Below, piece by piece: positions 34,580 to 46,941 of a stretch of DNA of 64,000 bases. Numbering within the stretch: position 1 is the first letter of the stretch; each line of letters opens with the position of its first letter. Position numbers and translations under genes: made by a program. The notes beneath the pieces were generated by a model. It was not told the origin of the DNA, searched no databases, and saw only the letters and a program-made list of their open reading frames with translations. The stretch is taken from contig NC_058519.1 of assembly GCF_904849725.1 (NCBI RefSeq), forward strand, positions 536,742,316 to 536,806,315, written 5' to 3'. This DNA comes from Hordeum vulgare subsp. vulgare (Eukaryota > Streptophyta > Magnoliopsida > Poales > Poaceae).

Positions 34580-34915
34580 CTGTGAACAGAGTATAGTTGC
34601 GAGGAATTTGGAGAGGTCATATGCGTTCTCAGATTTGATGAAATGAAATTTTTTAAAGTTGAGGAATTTGACCAGTGGATGAGGAATTCATCTAAGCACA
34701 CTGTTCTTGGGTTCCAGAGTTGTACAGATTCGAAAATTTGCACAATTGAGGAATCTCGTGAAGATTTTAGATGCTTAGTGAAGTTCATCAATAGTTGAGG
34801 AATAAGCAGTGTTTGAGGAAAAAGAAACTGATGGATACTTGAGGAAAAATAGATTTCACATCTCTAAGGTAAAATAGTAAATCAAAAGAGCTGTAAAAAT
34901 AGGGTTTTTATTTAC
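34580..34915 (-). other. candidate leader intron upstream of the 893-codon ORF
   Basis: Minus-strand donor ATAGG|GTAAATA (GT at 34915-34914) and acceptor TCTGTTCACAG (AG at 34581-34580) with eight bases left to the ATG. 336 bp, AT-rich, like plant introns. Not proven. Confidence 0.5.
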
Positions 34916-35300
34916 CCTATATAGCACGCACGAAGAACAGAGAAGGGAGTAGCAGTAGATGCTCTTCAGTGTGAGTCCAATGCGCCCTAACTTGGCAGCA
35001 GAGGACAGCTACGGCGGCGGCGGACGAAGATGGTCCGGTTCCGGCGTGGTTTCGGCGACGGAGAGGTCGAGGCATTCAAGCTCTTCTTCGCCGGCGTCGA
35101 GACTTCTAGCGGTGGAGCTAGGGCTTTTGAGCTTTGCTGTAGGAGGAGGGCGATGGGAAGAAGATTTTACCGAAGGGAGATGGGGACATATTTATAGCCA
35201 GGTGGTAACTGTTGGCGCAAAAGTATCGGACCAAATAGCCCCTGTCTCTACGTCTCCGCAGGACACGTGTACCGCTCGACCGAAGCGGTGGAGATCGTGG
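34916..35300 (-). promoter_or_regulatory. internal promoter-like region of copia element
   Basis: On the minus strand TATAAATA (35189-35196) in CTATAAATATG is followed by a GC/CT-rich leader with CGCCG repeats (35015-35110), the look of a plant gene promoter and 5' leader, then the candidate intron. Placed between pol and the accessory ORF, it could drive a separate transcript for that ORF. The leader is compositionally unlike the rest of the element. Confidence 0.6.
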
Positions 35301-35963
35301 TTATCCAAATGGGGAAAGTGGGGTTTAGTTACTGTGTAACAATAAAAAAATAGTTTTGAAGATTTGAGGATTTTGTTACAAAATCATCAGCTGACAAGGA
35401 CGCAGTGAGGATTTCGAACAAAGTTTCAAGTAGAACACATATGAAGAATTGAATTGACTGGGTGAGAGTAGCATAGAGGGAAAGTAGGGTCCGATCACAT
35501 TCACTTAGATGAAATATAAAATTGAAAAAATATCTATAAGTGAATGCTGTTGAGGACTTTGAAAGCATAGTCTATCTAGGTAAACGAAAATCATCAAGTG
35601 TTTTTGAAGAATTTTGATTAACTTGAGGATTTTGTGACAAAGCGTCATGATGATGAATTTCAGTTTTGAAGAAAAAACAAGTTGGAAGAACAACTGTTTT
35701 GAAGAAAATCAACTCTTGAAGAAATTCAGCTTTGAAGAAATTCAACTTGAGGAATTTGAAGATGGGTGGTGGTGTGACCCACCATATAAGAATGTTGATT
35801 ACAGACGCCGCGTACAATTGTCGTAGGGCCGTGAGAGTCAATTTCTTCATTGATTTCCTCACACTAAGAGTGATATTCTTCATTGGTTGAAGAAAATCGA
35901 TTCATCGTGTGTTGCACATCTAAGTTATCAATTTTGCATAAGTGTTAGGATGTGTGCATGTTT
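35301..35963 (-). other. non-coding spacer between pol and accessory promoter
   Basis: AT-rich, with many GAAGAATTT and GAGGATTTTG words on the plus strand. No gene seen. Confidence 0.6.
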
Positions 35964-38417
35964 TTACAAAACATTTGAAGATTCTAAGATATTTATCTCA
36001 CACCGCAACTTGCAAAACCTTTTCTCATCCAAGGGATTAGTGAAGATATCTGCCAGTTGATGGTCAGTCTTCACATGGTCGATGAGGATATTGCCCTTGA
36101 GGACATGGTCCCGAAGAAAATGATGACGAATCTGGATGTGCTTGGTCTTCGAGTGTTGTACTGGGTTGTATGCAATCTTGATTGCACTCTCATTGTCACA
36201 GTAGAGAGGCACATTCTTCATGTTGATGCCGTAGTCCTTGAGGGTTTGCTTCATCCATAGCAATTTAGCACAACAAGAACCATCAACAATGTACTCAGCT
36301 TCGGCAGTGGAGAGTGGAACGCAGTTCTGCTTCTTTGAGGACCAGCAGACTAGTGATCTTCCAAGGAAATGACATGTGCCAGAGGTTGACTTGCGATCCA
36401 CACGGTCACCAGCATAGTCAGAATCAGAATATCCCACAAGATGAAGATTTGAGCCCATGGGGTACCATAATCCTAGTGTTGGTGTGTGAGCTAAGTATCG
36501 AAGAATATGCTTCACAGCCTTATGGTGTGATTCCTTCGGTTTTGCTTCAAAACGTGCACACGTGCAAACACTAAGCATTATATCTGGCCTAGATGCACAT
36601 AAATACAGTAAAGAGCCAATCACAGAGCGATATACCTGCTGATCAAATTCTTTACCATTTTCGTTAGTGCAGAGGTGGCGGTTGGTAGGCATTGGAGTCT
36701 TGGCAGCTTTGCATTCATGCATGTCGAATTTCCTCAGAACATCCTTGAGGTATTTCTCCTGTGATATGAAGATTCCATTGCGTTGTTGACGAAATTGAAG
36801 ACCTAAGAAGAATTTCAGCTCCCCCATCATAGACATCTGATATTCTTCACTCATCATGTAAGCAAATTCATCACTATAACGTTTGTTAGTACAGCCAAAT
36901 ATGATGTCATCGACATATATCTCGCACACAAATAGTTCATTATCATAGGATTTAGTGAAAAGAGTTGGATCAAGTGAACCAGGTTTGAAGCCTTTCTTCA
37001 TGAGGAATTCCTTCAATGTATCATACCATGCCCGAGGGGCTTGCTTGAGACCATAGAGCGCCTTTTTGAGTCTAAAGACTTTGTCTGGATTCTTTGGATC
37101 CTCAAAACCTGGGGGATGAGCAACATATACTTCTTCCTCAAGCTTACCATTGAGGAATGCACTTTTCTCATCCATTTGATATAAGATTATGTTATGATGA
37201 TTAGCATAAGCAAGTAGTATTCAAATAGCTTCAAGTATAATAACAGGCGCAAAAGTTTCATCAAAATATATTCCTTCAACCTGTGTGTAGCCTTGGGCTA
37301 CAAGTCGTGCCTTATTCCTCACCACTTGACCATCCTCATCTTGCTTGTTTCGGAAAATCCACTTGGTTCTGATGATATTGTGCTTGCGAGGATCTGGTTG
37401 TTTGACGAGCTCCCATACGTCATTCAACTTGAATTGAAGAAGTTCGTCTTGCATGGCTTGGATCCACTCCGGTTCCATGAAAGCCTCAGCAACTTTTGAG
37501 GGTTCTGTGATAGACACAAAGGAGAAATGCCCACAAAAGTTAACTAAGTGTGAAGCTTTTGAGCGAGTGAGAGGACCTCGCGCGTTGATGTCATTGAGGA
37601 TTTTGTCAAGTTCTACTTCATTTGCAATCCTCGGATGAGCTGGTTGATGATTTTGTTTGGGCTGAGGAATTGGTTCTGGAGCAATTTCCTCAGGAGCATC
37701 TTCTTGATTTTCATCAGTGGTAGGGATGATTTCTTCATCAATTTCCTCAGTTGGAACAATGTCTTCAGTAGCTTTGAGCTTTATTGCTTCCTCAGGTGAC
37801 AACTTATCTGTATCAGGAGGCAATTGCTCTCTTTGCGAGCCATTAGTTTCATCGAACCGCACATCTACACTCTCAACAACCTTGTTGTGATAGTTGTTGA
37901 AGACTCTGTAGGTGTGCGAGTCCTTTCCATAACCGAGCATAAAACCCTCATGTGCCTTAGGTGCAAACTTTGAGCTATGGTGAAGATCTCTAATCAAACA
38001 TTTTGCACCGAAGACTTTGAAATAATTTACATTGGGTTTCTTGTCTGTGAGGAGTTCATATGAGGTTTTCTTGAGGAATTTGTGAAGATATACCCTGTTG
38101 ATGATATGGCATGGAGTGTTAATTTCTTCAGGCCAAAAGCGACGAGGAGTCTGATATTCTTCAAGCATGGTTCTTGCCATCTCAACCAGAGTCCTGTTCT
38201 TCCTTTCGACGACACCATTCTGTTGAGGAGTATAAGGAGCAACCAATTCGTGAGTAATACCAAGTTCATCAAGATAATTATCAAGACCAGTGTTTTTGAA
38301 CTCTGTTCTGTTATCAATCCTGATGTGTTTGATCTTGAAGACGAAGTTCGTCGAGGCCCTTGAAGAAAATCGTTTGAAGACTTCCTGCAGTTCAGTTTTA
38401 TATAGAATGATATGCAC
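35964..38417 (-). pseudogene. copia pol: integrase C-half, reverse transcriptase, RNase H
   Basis: One reading frame with a single TGA near 37211, probably a decayed CGA codon, splitting pieces of 398 and 403 codons. Integrase: RIDNRTEF (second catalytic Asp) and PYTPQQNGVVERKNRT (catalytic Glu). Reverse transcriptase: KWIFRNKQDEDG, KARLVAQGYTQVEG, DEKSAFLNG and the EIYVDDIIFG catalytic YVDD. RNase H: YSDSDYAGD, STAEAEYI and YCDNESAIK. These enzymes copy element RNA to DNA and insert it. The upstream end is a frameshift near 38430 that separates it from protease/integrase N-terminus. Confidence 0.88.
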
Positions 38418-38443
38418 CCATGTATATCTGGAATAATCATCAA

Positions 38444-39110
38444 CTATGACAAAGCATATAAAGATGTTGCATTTGTTAGAGTGGCATAATGAGTAGGTCC
38501 AAATAGATCCATGTGAAGCAATTCAAATGGATGAGTAGTGGTCATGATGGTCTTCGAGGGATGCTTGGATCTGGTCATTTTCCCAGACTCACAAGCACCG
38601 CAGAGGTGGTCCTTGAGGAATTTGACTGATTCGATGCCGATGACATGCTTCTTCTTCACGAGCGTGTGCAAATTCCTCATGCCTGCATGACCGAGTCTTC
38701 GATGCCACAACCATCCTTCTGAGGTTTTTGCTAGTAAGCAAGTTGCTGGTTGAGGACCTGTAGAGAAATCAACAATGTAAAAATCCCCTCTTCTATCACC
38801 TTCGAAGACTTTGGATCTATCAGATTCCATGATGACAACACATCTATATCTTCCAAAGATAACAATCATATCAAGATCACAAAGCATTGAGACTGACATG
38901 AGGTTAAATCCAAGGGATTCAACAAGCATCACTTTGCCCATGTGCCTATCCTTGGAAATAGCCACTTTGCCAAGTCCCAATACCCTGCTTTTACCTTTGT
39001 CAGCATATGTGATTTACTTCAGGGGTGATGGAGTTAGTGGCATATTCATCAGTAAGCTTTTTTCACCAGTCATGTGATGTGTGCAGCCACTATCAAGAAC
39101 CCACTCAGTA
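38444..39110 (-). pseudogene. copia protease and integrase N-terminus
   Basis: The piece near 39095-39040 encodes WVLDSGCTHHMTG, the copia aspartic protease active site (DSG). After a stop near 39018 the open stretch 38980-38444 carries the end of protease, the gag_pre-integrase zinc-binding motif (HRRLGHAG ... HLCGACESGK, HHCC) and the start of the integrase core with LLHMDLFGP (first catalytic Asp). It is out of frame with the downstream integrase/RT, so at least one indel lies near 38430. Confidence 0.8.
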
Positions 39111-39351
39111 CTCTTGGGTTTGTCATCCTGCAGATGAATTAGTACAGCTTACCATCTCATATGCTTCAGACTTGAAGAATATGTTATCAATTTCATCATA
39201 TAGGAATTTCATCATAAACAGAATTATGAGGACGTGTGAAATATTTCTATTTCATCAATATTAGCTTGCGTCCTATCAAGTATTTTCCTCAGGTCTCCAG
39301 CAAATTCTTCAGATGACGATTTTCATCTGGAGACCTGACGTGCAGAAGTGA

Positions 39352-41846
39352 TTAGTTCAATTTCTTCACCACCCTCATCTGAAGGGGTGGTAAAGCATTC
39401 ATCATCCTGCGAGCACCATATGAGAAGGGGGACATTGAAGCTAATGCACTTCTTCTAACAGTAGGGGGGTTAAAGTACTCAAATGAATATACAAAGAATT
39501 TATTTGAGGATTTATGAACATAATGATTTGAAGAATAACGCTCATATTCATATTCCTTGTAATTTCCCTGCATGTTAGAAGCATTAGCACGTGTACGAGC
39601 ATAGTTTTGACCAGTTGAGGATTTTGATCCTCTTGAAGACTTTGGTCCTCCTGAGGAATTTGATCTGGGGTTCAAATTCTTCATAGGTGGTGTCATGAGG
39701 ACATTCGCCTCAAGATTTTCAAGGCAACTTTTGGGAACCCAGATTTTCCTCAAGGGAGGGCCATTCCTGCAGTTAGTTCCAACATATCAAGCAAATACTT
39801 CACCAGATTGATTTTTGAACAATTTATAGTTGGAGTCAAATGACTCATCTGAGGAATAGGATAATTCACATGAAAAGCATGTTAGATTGGATGGATCAAA
39901 AGGAGGCCCAGTAGCAGCAACCCATGAGGTTTTGGGATACTGCTCAGGTTTCCAATAAGATCCATCAGCATTCAATTTCCTCTCAAAGGCAATTCCTTCT
40001 TTCCTCGGGTTCCTGTTCAAGATCTGCTTTTCGAGCACATCACAAAGGGTTTGATGTCTTTTGAGACTTTTGTATATGCCTGTCACATACAATTCCTTCA
40101 GCCCTGCATTTTCATCAGTGAAATTTGTGTTTTCCTCAAGTGAGGAATTTGACACTACAGGAGCAATTGACGAATTTGTAGCAATTGAAGCATTTGATGA
40201 TTCTGGTGAAGAATTAGTAGTTTCACGTTCGATGCATTTAAGACATGGAGGAATGAATTCAGATTGAGCAGCACTGATCTGTTGAGCTAGTAATGAATCA
40301 TTTTCCATACGAAGATCATCATGAGAAATCCTCGGCTTCTCTAGATCAAGCTTCCTTAGAAGAAATTCATAGGAAAGTTTGTCATGATCAGCGAGGAGTG
40401 TAACATGACGATCTTGAAGATTATCAAATCTGGACTGAAGACTTCTCATATCTTAAGTGAGGATTTGAGTAAGATTCATTTCATCATTCAACAGATCATC
40501 GCTTCTATCTAGCAGTTTCTGAAGCTTTTCCAGGGCAGTTTGTTGTTTAGTGGCAATGATAGCATGTTTACTGTAACTGGGTTTTTTATAATCATCAGGT
40601 TCACAGTCACTTGAATCGAAGGAGGAAGCATCATTTGGTACCTTTGAACCTTTTGCCATGAAGCAATAGGTTGGAGCGAAGTCATCAGCATAGTCATCAG
40701 TGTGGATGGTGTTATCATTTTCTTCAGTGTTGAAGATTGACTTGCTGACGAATGTGGTTGCAAGTGCAAGACTAGCCTGTCCGGATTCTGAGTCTTCATC
40801 AGAACCCTCCTCTTCATCACATTCCTCGGATTCTGCCTCGGAATCCATTTCCTTGCCAATAAGTGCTCGAGCCTTTCTGAAACTAGTCTTATTGTGCGAT
40901 GAGGACTTTGAAGATGAGGATTTTGAAGATTTCTTCTTTTTCTTCGAATCATCAGAACTTTCATCCTTGTATTTCTTCTTCTTGTATTCGTGGCAGGTTC
41001 TTTTCTTGTAGTCCTCAGATGAAGATTCTGATTTCCTCGTATCTCTTCTTGAAGATTTACCGAACTGGCCACGTCGTGTAAACCTCTGGAATTTCCTCAC
41101 GAGCATTGCAAGCTCCTGTCCAAATTATTCAGGATCACCAATGCTACCATCCGAGTCTTCTTCTTTAGATGAGGAAATTTCTTTGGCCTTCAGTGCACGT
41201 GGTGTAGAATAGCTTGGTCCATATAGATCTCTCTTTTCTTCTTGTTGGAATTCATGAGTATTGATCTTTTGAGTATATCAGCTGGATCAAGCATCTTGTA
41301 GTCTGGTCTTTCTTGAATCATCGGAACTAAAGTATCAAATGAAGAATCCAAAGATCTTAGCAGTTTCTTCACAACTTCGTGATCAGTAATGTCTCGAGCT
41401 CCCAGTGCTTGTAGTTCATTTGATATGTCAGTGAGGCGATCAAAGGTATCTTGGCAGCTTTCATTGTCAAGCCTCTTGAATCGATTGAAGAGATTGCGAA
41501 GAACATCAACACGAGAATCACGTTGGGTTGATACTCCTTCATTAACTTTGGACAACCTTTCCCAGATAAGTTTTGCTGAGCCCAAAGCACTCACACTGCC
41601 ATACTGACCTTTGCTCAGATGGCCACAGATAATATTCTTCGCTTGAGAGTCAAGTTGCTTGAATTTCTTCACAAGAGCAGCAGAGACAGTCGCAGTGACG
41701 ATAGGGACGCCATGTTCCACAATATACCAGAGATCGTTGTCAATAGCTTGTAGATGCATCTGCATCTTGGTCTTCCAGAAGGGAAAGTCCTTTCCTTCGA
41801 AAATAGGACATGCTGCAGTAACCTTAATCATGCCTGCAGTCGACAT
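39352..41846 (-). pseudogene. copia gag (UBN2-type), SIRE-like, broken
   Basis: ATG at 41846 begins 218 codons of UBN2-type gag (FEGKDFPFWKTKMQMHL, AKLIWERLSKV, LKRSILMNSN). A frameshift between 41106 and 41190 moves to another frame that runs with two in-frame stops (TAA near 40454, TGA near 39785) to 39352. The second part has a Ser/Lys-rich stretch, an acidic stretch and a coiled-coil-like segment (SLQSRFDNLQDRHVTLLADH), as in SIRE gags. Where a CCHC zinc knuckle is expected the sequence reads TCHEYKKKKYKDES, lacking the second Cys, the His and the third Cys. The product would not be functional. Confidence 0.8.
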
Positions 41847-41899
41847 AACTAAAACTCCAGGTGGTTAAACCAAAATCACACAGACCAAGGGAGTGCCTT

Positions 41900-41911
41900 G
41901 CTCTGATACCA
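41900..41911 (-). other. primer binding site (initiator tRNA-Met type) of copia element
   Basis: Minus-strand TGGTATCAGAGC, two bases from the LTR end at 41914. Confidence 0.9.
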
Positions 41912-41913
41912 AT

Positions 41914-42643
41914 TGAAAGTGCGTTATATAGACTAGAGGGGGGTGAATAGGAGATTTTTAGAATTTCATCACTGAGGAAATTCCTCACTGATGACTAACT
42001 CGCAGCGGAAACAACAAAGGATCAGGAGTGCAAAGTATCACTACAACAGTTTTTCAGGATGAAGAATATGAAAACAATTTGCATAGTATGCAGGCACGCA
42101 GAAAACAGATGAGGATTAACTCGCGTGAAGAATTTGGGGTTGAGGAATTTTGGAGAAAGTCTTATGCAAATTCTTCAAACAGTGACAGTGAAAATCATCA
42201 ACACAAAATCTGAGGAATATAAAGAGTTGAGGAAATAGAACCCGTTTCACAGTGAAGACAGTGGTTGATGACCCAGTTCTAACTGTTGTGACAGTTGTAC
42301 ATCTAGTTTGGAGCGGCTTGGTATTGAAACCAAAAGACACACAGTCCCGGGACACACAGTCCCTACCGTATTCTCCTTGGGCTAAGAACACATAGTCCTC
42401 GCCCAACACTCGTGGTAAGTCTTCAGGGCAGACTTCCAAACCCTCACAAACTTGGTCACCTGGCGATCCACAATTGACTGCTGGATTGCTCTAGACAATG
42501 ACGCCTAACCGTTTGGAGGATGCACAGTCCTCAAAGGTAAAAGGCTTCAGTCCCACACAAGAACAACTTCTTAACTGATGCTCAATCACTTGGTTTTTGG
42601 TTTGTGGTTTGGTGTTTGGGGTATTTCCTCACTGATGAATTAC
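41914..42643 (-). repeat. copia 5' LTR, piece 1
   Basis: Begins TGAAAGTGCGTTA and matches 29544-30289. Interrupted at ATTAC (42639-42643) by the Athila-like insertion. Confidence 0.92.
42639..42643. repeat. target-site duplication ATTAC, left copy
   Basis: Repeated at 52900-52904; the empty site is visible in the other copia LTR near 30285 (GATGAATTACTCTCG). Confidence 0.95.
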
Positions 42644-44153
42644 TGATACGTCCATTTTGCATCATGTTTTCATGTTGATATTTATCGCTTCTTTGGCTGT
42701 TATTTCACTTCAGGTACTATTCTTATGCCATTTTTCTCTTATTTTGCAAGTTTTACATGAAGAGGGAGAATACCGGCAACTGGAATTCTGGCCTGAAGTG
42801 GAGCAAAGTTGAGATACCTATTCTACGCAACTCCAAACGCCGTGAAAATCAATAGAGATTTTTTCCCAATTTATAAAAAATACTGGGCCGAAGAAGTGTC
42901 GGAGGGGCACCAAGGGGTGCCCACAAGCCTGCGCGGCGCGGCCACCCCCCAGGCCGCGCCATGGGGGCTTGTGGGCAGCCCACTGGCCCACCGGGCCCCC
43001 TCTTTTGCTATATGGAGGGTTTCGTCCAGGAAATAATCACAGAGGAGCTTTTTCGTGGTTTCGCCGCCGCCACGAGGCGGAACTTGAGCAGAAACAATTT
43101 AGAGCTCCGGCAGGACGATCCTGCTGGGGAAACTTCCCTCCCGGAGGGGGAAATCGTTGCCATCGTCATCACCAACACTCCTCTCATAGGAGGGGACTCG
43201 TCACCGTCAACATATTCATCAGCACCATCTCATCTACAAACCCTAGTTCATCTCTTGTAACCAATCTCCGTCTCGCGACTCCGATTGGTACTTGTAAGGT
43301 TGCTAGTAGTGTTGATTACTCTTTGTAGTTGATGCTAGTTGGGTTACTTTGTGGAAGAGTTTATGTTCAGATCCTTGATGCTACTCATTACCCCTCTAAT
43401 CATGATTATGATTATGCTTTGTGAGTAGTTACTTTTGTTCCTGAGGACATGGGATACGTCATGCTAATAATAGTCATGTGAATTTGGTATTCGTTCGGTA
43501 TTTTGATATGATGTATGTTGTTTTTCCTCTAGTGGTGTTATGTGAACGTCGACTAGATAACACTTCACCATTATTTGGGCCTAGAGGAAGGCATTGGGAA
43601 GTAGTAAGTAGATGATGGGTTGCTAGAGTGACAGAAGCTTAAAAACTAGTTTATGCGTTGCTTCGCAAGGGGCTGATTTGGATCCACTAGTTTAATGCTA
43701 TGGTTAGACTTTGTCTTAATTCTTCTTACATATTGCGGATGCTTGCGAGAGGGGTTAGTCATTAGTGGGATGCTTGTCCAAGTAAGGGCAGTACCCAAGC
43801 GCCGGTCCACCCACATATCAAACTATCAAAGTAACGAACGCGAATCATATGAACATGATGAAACTAGCATGACAGAAATTCCCGTGTGTCCTCGGGAGCG
43901 TTTTTCCTCTTATAAGACTTTGTTAAGGCTTGTCCATTGTTACAAAAGGGATTGGGCCACTTTGCTGCACCGTTGCTACTTGTTTCTTGCTACGAATCAT
44001 CTCATCACACAATCACTTGTTACCGACAATTTCAGTGCTTGCAGATATTTCCTTGCTGAAAACCACTTGTCAGATCCTTCTGCTCCTCGTTGGGTTCGAC
44101 ACTCTTACATATCGAAAGGACTATGATTGATCCCATATAATTGTGGGTCATCA
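42644..44153 (+). repeat. 5' LTR of Athila-like element
   Basis: 1510 bp, TGATACGTCCA to GGGTCATCA. Contains the GC-rich inverted-repeat block (42930-42976, CCCACAAGCCTG ... GGGGCTTGTGGG) just before a CTATATGG TATA-like box at 43008. Confidence 0.94.
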
Positions 44154-44164
44154 AAACTCTTTTC

Positions 44165-44183
44165 TGGCGCCATTGCCGGGGAG
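44165..44183 (+). other. primer binding site (TGGCGCC type)
   Basis: TGGCGCCATTGCCGGGGAG, eleven bases after the LTR. One base different from the site in the 4572-14643 element. Confidence 0.87.
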
Positions 44184-44259
44184 TGAAGCGCCTTTGGTAA
44201 GTGGAACTTGGTAAGGAGACATTCATATAGTGTGCCGAAATTTGTTGTCACTTGTCACT

Positions 44260-45027
44260 ATGGATGCTAATACTTTGAGGGGCTTGTTCTGGGTATCTTC
44301 ACCTCGAACGGAAGCACAAATAGTTGATCCTCTACCTGCTGCACCTACTGAAAATATTTGCTTTGAATTTCCTTCGGGTATGCTTGAGAAACTGCTGGCT
44401 AATTTTTTTACAGGAGATGGAACATCACATCCAGACTTGCATCTAACCTATGTAGATGAGGTTTGTGGTTTATTTAAGCTTGCAGGCGTGTCCGAGGATG
44501 AGGTCAAGAAGAAGGTCTTTCCTTTATCTTTGAAGGATAAGGCGTTGACATGGTATAGGCTATGTGATGATACTAGATCATGGGACTACAATCGGTTGAA
44601 ATTGGAATTTCATCAAAAGTTTTATCCTATGCATTTAGTACATCGTGGTCGGAATTATATTTATACTTTTTGGCCTCCTGACAGAGAAAGCATCGCTCAA
44701 GCTTGGGGGAGGCTTAAATCAATGCTATATTCATGACCCAATCATGAGCTCTCGAGAGAAATTATCATTCAGAACTTCTATGCTCGGCTTTCTCATGATG
44801 CTCGCACCATGCTTGACACTTCTTGTACCGGTTCTTTTATGAAGAGAGATATTGACTTCAAATGGAATTTATTGGAGAGAATTAAATGCAACTCTGAAGA
44901 TTGGGAGCTTGAAGAAGATAAGGAGTCAGGTATGAATTTCACGTTTGATTGCGTTAAATCCTTTGTTGAGACAAATACTTTTTGTGACTTCAGCGCTAAG
45001 TATGGACTTGACTCTGAGATATTAGCT
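44260..45027 (+). pseudogene. gag of Athila-like element
   Basis: ATG at 44260. Gypsy gag domain: VFPLSLKDKALTWYRL, KLEFHQKFYPMH and SIAQAWGRLKSM. In-frame TGA stops at 44734 and 45028 break it; the same frame continues into protease. The QAWGRL codons contain AAGCTTGGGGGAG (44699), identical to the element's polypurine tract. No zinc knuckle was found. Confidence 0.83.
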
Positions 45028-45030
45028 TGA

Positions 45031-45735
45031 TTGTGTGAATCATTTTCTACTCATATTGATCTCCCCAAAGAGAAGTGGTTTAAATATCATCCTCCGTTCG
45101 AAGTCAATGTAGTTAAACCCACTCCAGTTGAAGAGAAAGTCATTGCCTATAATGATCCTGTGGTTACCAGTGCTTCCTTTGAGAAACCACCTTTCCCTGT
45201 TAGGATAAAGGATCATTCCAAAGCTTCAACTGTGATACGTAGAGGCTATATTAGAACACCTACACCCCCTGAGCAAATTAGTGTTGAACCTAGCATTGCT
45301 ATTATCAAAGATCTTCTGTCTGAAGAAGTTGAGGGACATAATATTCACTTTTGTGAAGATGCTGCTAGAGTTGCTAAACCTCACGTTAGAGACAAACATA
45401 GGCCTGTTGTTGGCATGCCTGTAGTTTCTGTTAAGATAAGAGATCATTGTTATCATGGTTTATGTGACTTGGGTGCTAGTGTTAGTGCAATACCTCAATC
45501 CTTATACGATGAAGTCAAAGATGAGATTGCACCTGTTGAGATGGAATCTATAGATGTCACTATTGAGCTTGCCAATAGAGATACTATCTGCCCTGTGGGA
45601 ATTGTTAGGGATGTTGAAGTCTGGTGTGGTAAAAAGAAGTATCCTGCTGATTTCCTCGTTCTTGCTACCGCTCAAGATAGCTTTTGCCCATCATATTTGG
45701 TAGACTTTTCTCAATACTGTCAATGCTCATATTGA
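45031..45735 (+). pseudogene. protease region of Athila-like element
   Basis: Same frame as gag after its stop at 45028. The C-terminal part has CDLGASVSAIPQSLYD (active site DLGA) followed by the usual IELANRDTICPVGIVRDVEV region. A frameshift near 45700 ends the frame just at the conserved GRPF position. Confidence 0.82.
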
Positions 45736-46940
45736 TTGTGAGAAACAAACTGTCACTGTTGGCTTTGAAGGTGTGTCACATGAGTTCAATTTCTCTAAGT
45801 TTGGTAGACAACCTCATGAAAAGGAGTTGCCTAGTAGGGATGAAACTATTGCCTTAGCCTCTATTGCCGTGCCTCCTACTGATCCCTTAGAGCAATACTA
45901 GCTTGAGCATGAAAATGATATGCATATGGATGAAAAGGATGAAATAGATAGAGTTGTCTTAGAACAATATCCTATCCTTAAGAATAATCTTCCTGTTGAA
46001 CTGCTTGGGGATCCACCCCCACCAAAGGGTGATCCTGTGTTCGAGCTTAAACAGTTGCCTGATACTCTTAAGTATGCCTATCTTGATGAAAAATAGATAT
46101 ATCCTGTTATTATTAGTGCTAGCCTCTCAGAGCACGAAGAAAAGAAGTTACTAAAAACTCTGAGGAAGCACTGTGCTGCTATTGGATATACTCTTGATGG
46201 TCTTAAGGGCATTAGTCCTACTCTATGCCAGCACAAGATCAAAACTGATCCTGAATTCAAACCAGTTGCTGATCATCAAAGGAGATTGAATCCTAAGATG
46301 AAAGAAGTAGTGAGAAAATAAATACTAAAGCTCCTCGAAGCGGGTATTATCTATCCTGTTGCTCACAGCGATTGGGTGAGTCCGGTGCATTGCGTTCCTA
46401 AGAAGGGAGGCATTACCGTTGCCCCTAATGATAAGGATGAGTTGATCCCACAGAGGATTATTACTGGCTATAGGATGGTGATTGATTTTAGGAAGTTGAA
46501 TAAAGCCACTAGGAAAGATTATTATCCTCTGCCTTTTATCGACCAAATGCTAGAAAGGCTGTCCAAACACACATACTTCTGCTTTCTAGACGGTTATTCT
46601 GGTTTCTCCCAAATACCAGTTGCACAATCTGATCAGGAGAAAACCACTTTCACCTGCCCTTTCGGTACCTTTGCTTATGGACGTATGCCTTTTGGCTTAT
46701 GTAATGCACCTGCCACTTTTCGAAAATGTATGATGGCGATATTCGCTGACTTTTGTGAAAAGATTGTCGAGGTTTTCATGGATGACTTCTCCGTTTACGG
46801 GTCTTCCTTTGATGATTGCCTCAGCAACCTTGATCGAGTCTTACAGGGATGTAAAGACACCAAACTTGTCTTGAATTGGGAGAAGTGCCACTTTATGGTT
46901 AACGAAGGCATCGTCTTAGGACATAAAATTTTGAAAGAGG
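45736..46940 (+). pseudogene. reverse transcriptase of Athila-like element
   Basis: After the frameshift the frame carries the pre-RT spacer with stops at 45899, 46094 and 46319, then a well-preserved RT core: HCVPKKGGITV, YRMVIDFRKLNKATRKDYYP, CFLDGYSGFSQIP, MPFGLCNAPATF and the catalytic VFMDDFSVYG (FMDD). A frameshift near 46935 breaks it at the GHKI motif before the thumb/RNase H. Confidence 0.88.
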
Positions 46941-46941
46941 T

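Noticed and set aside
43695..44126. 143-codon frame in the 5' LTR of the Athila-like element
   Set aside because: Entirely within LTR; the matching 3' LTR frame differs by indels (52480-52779).
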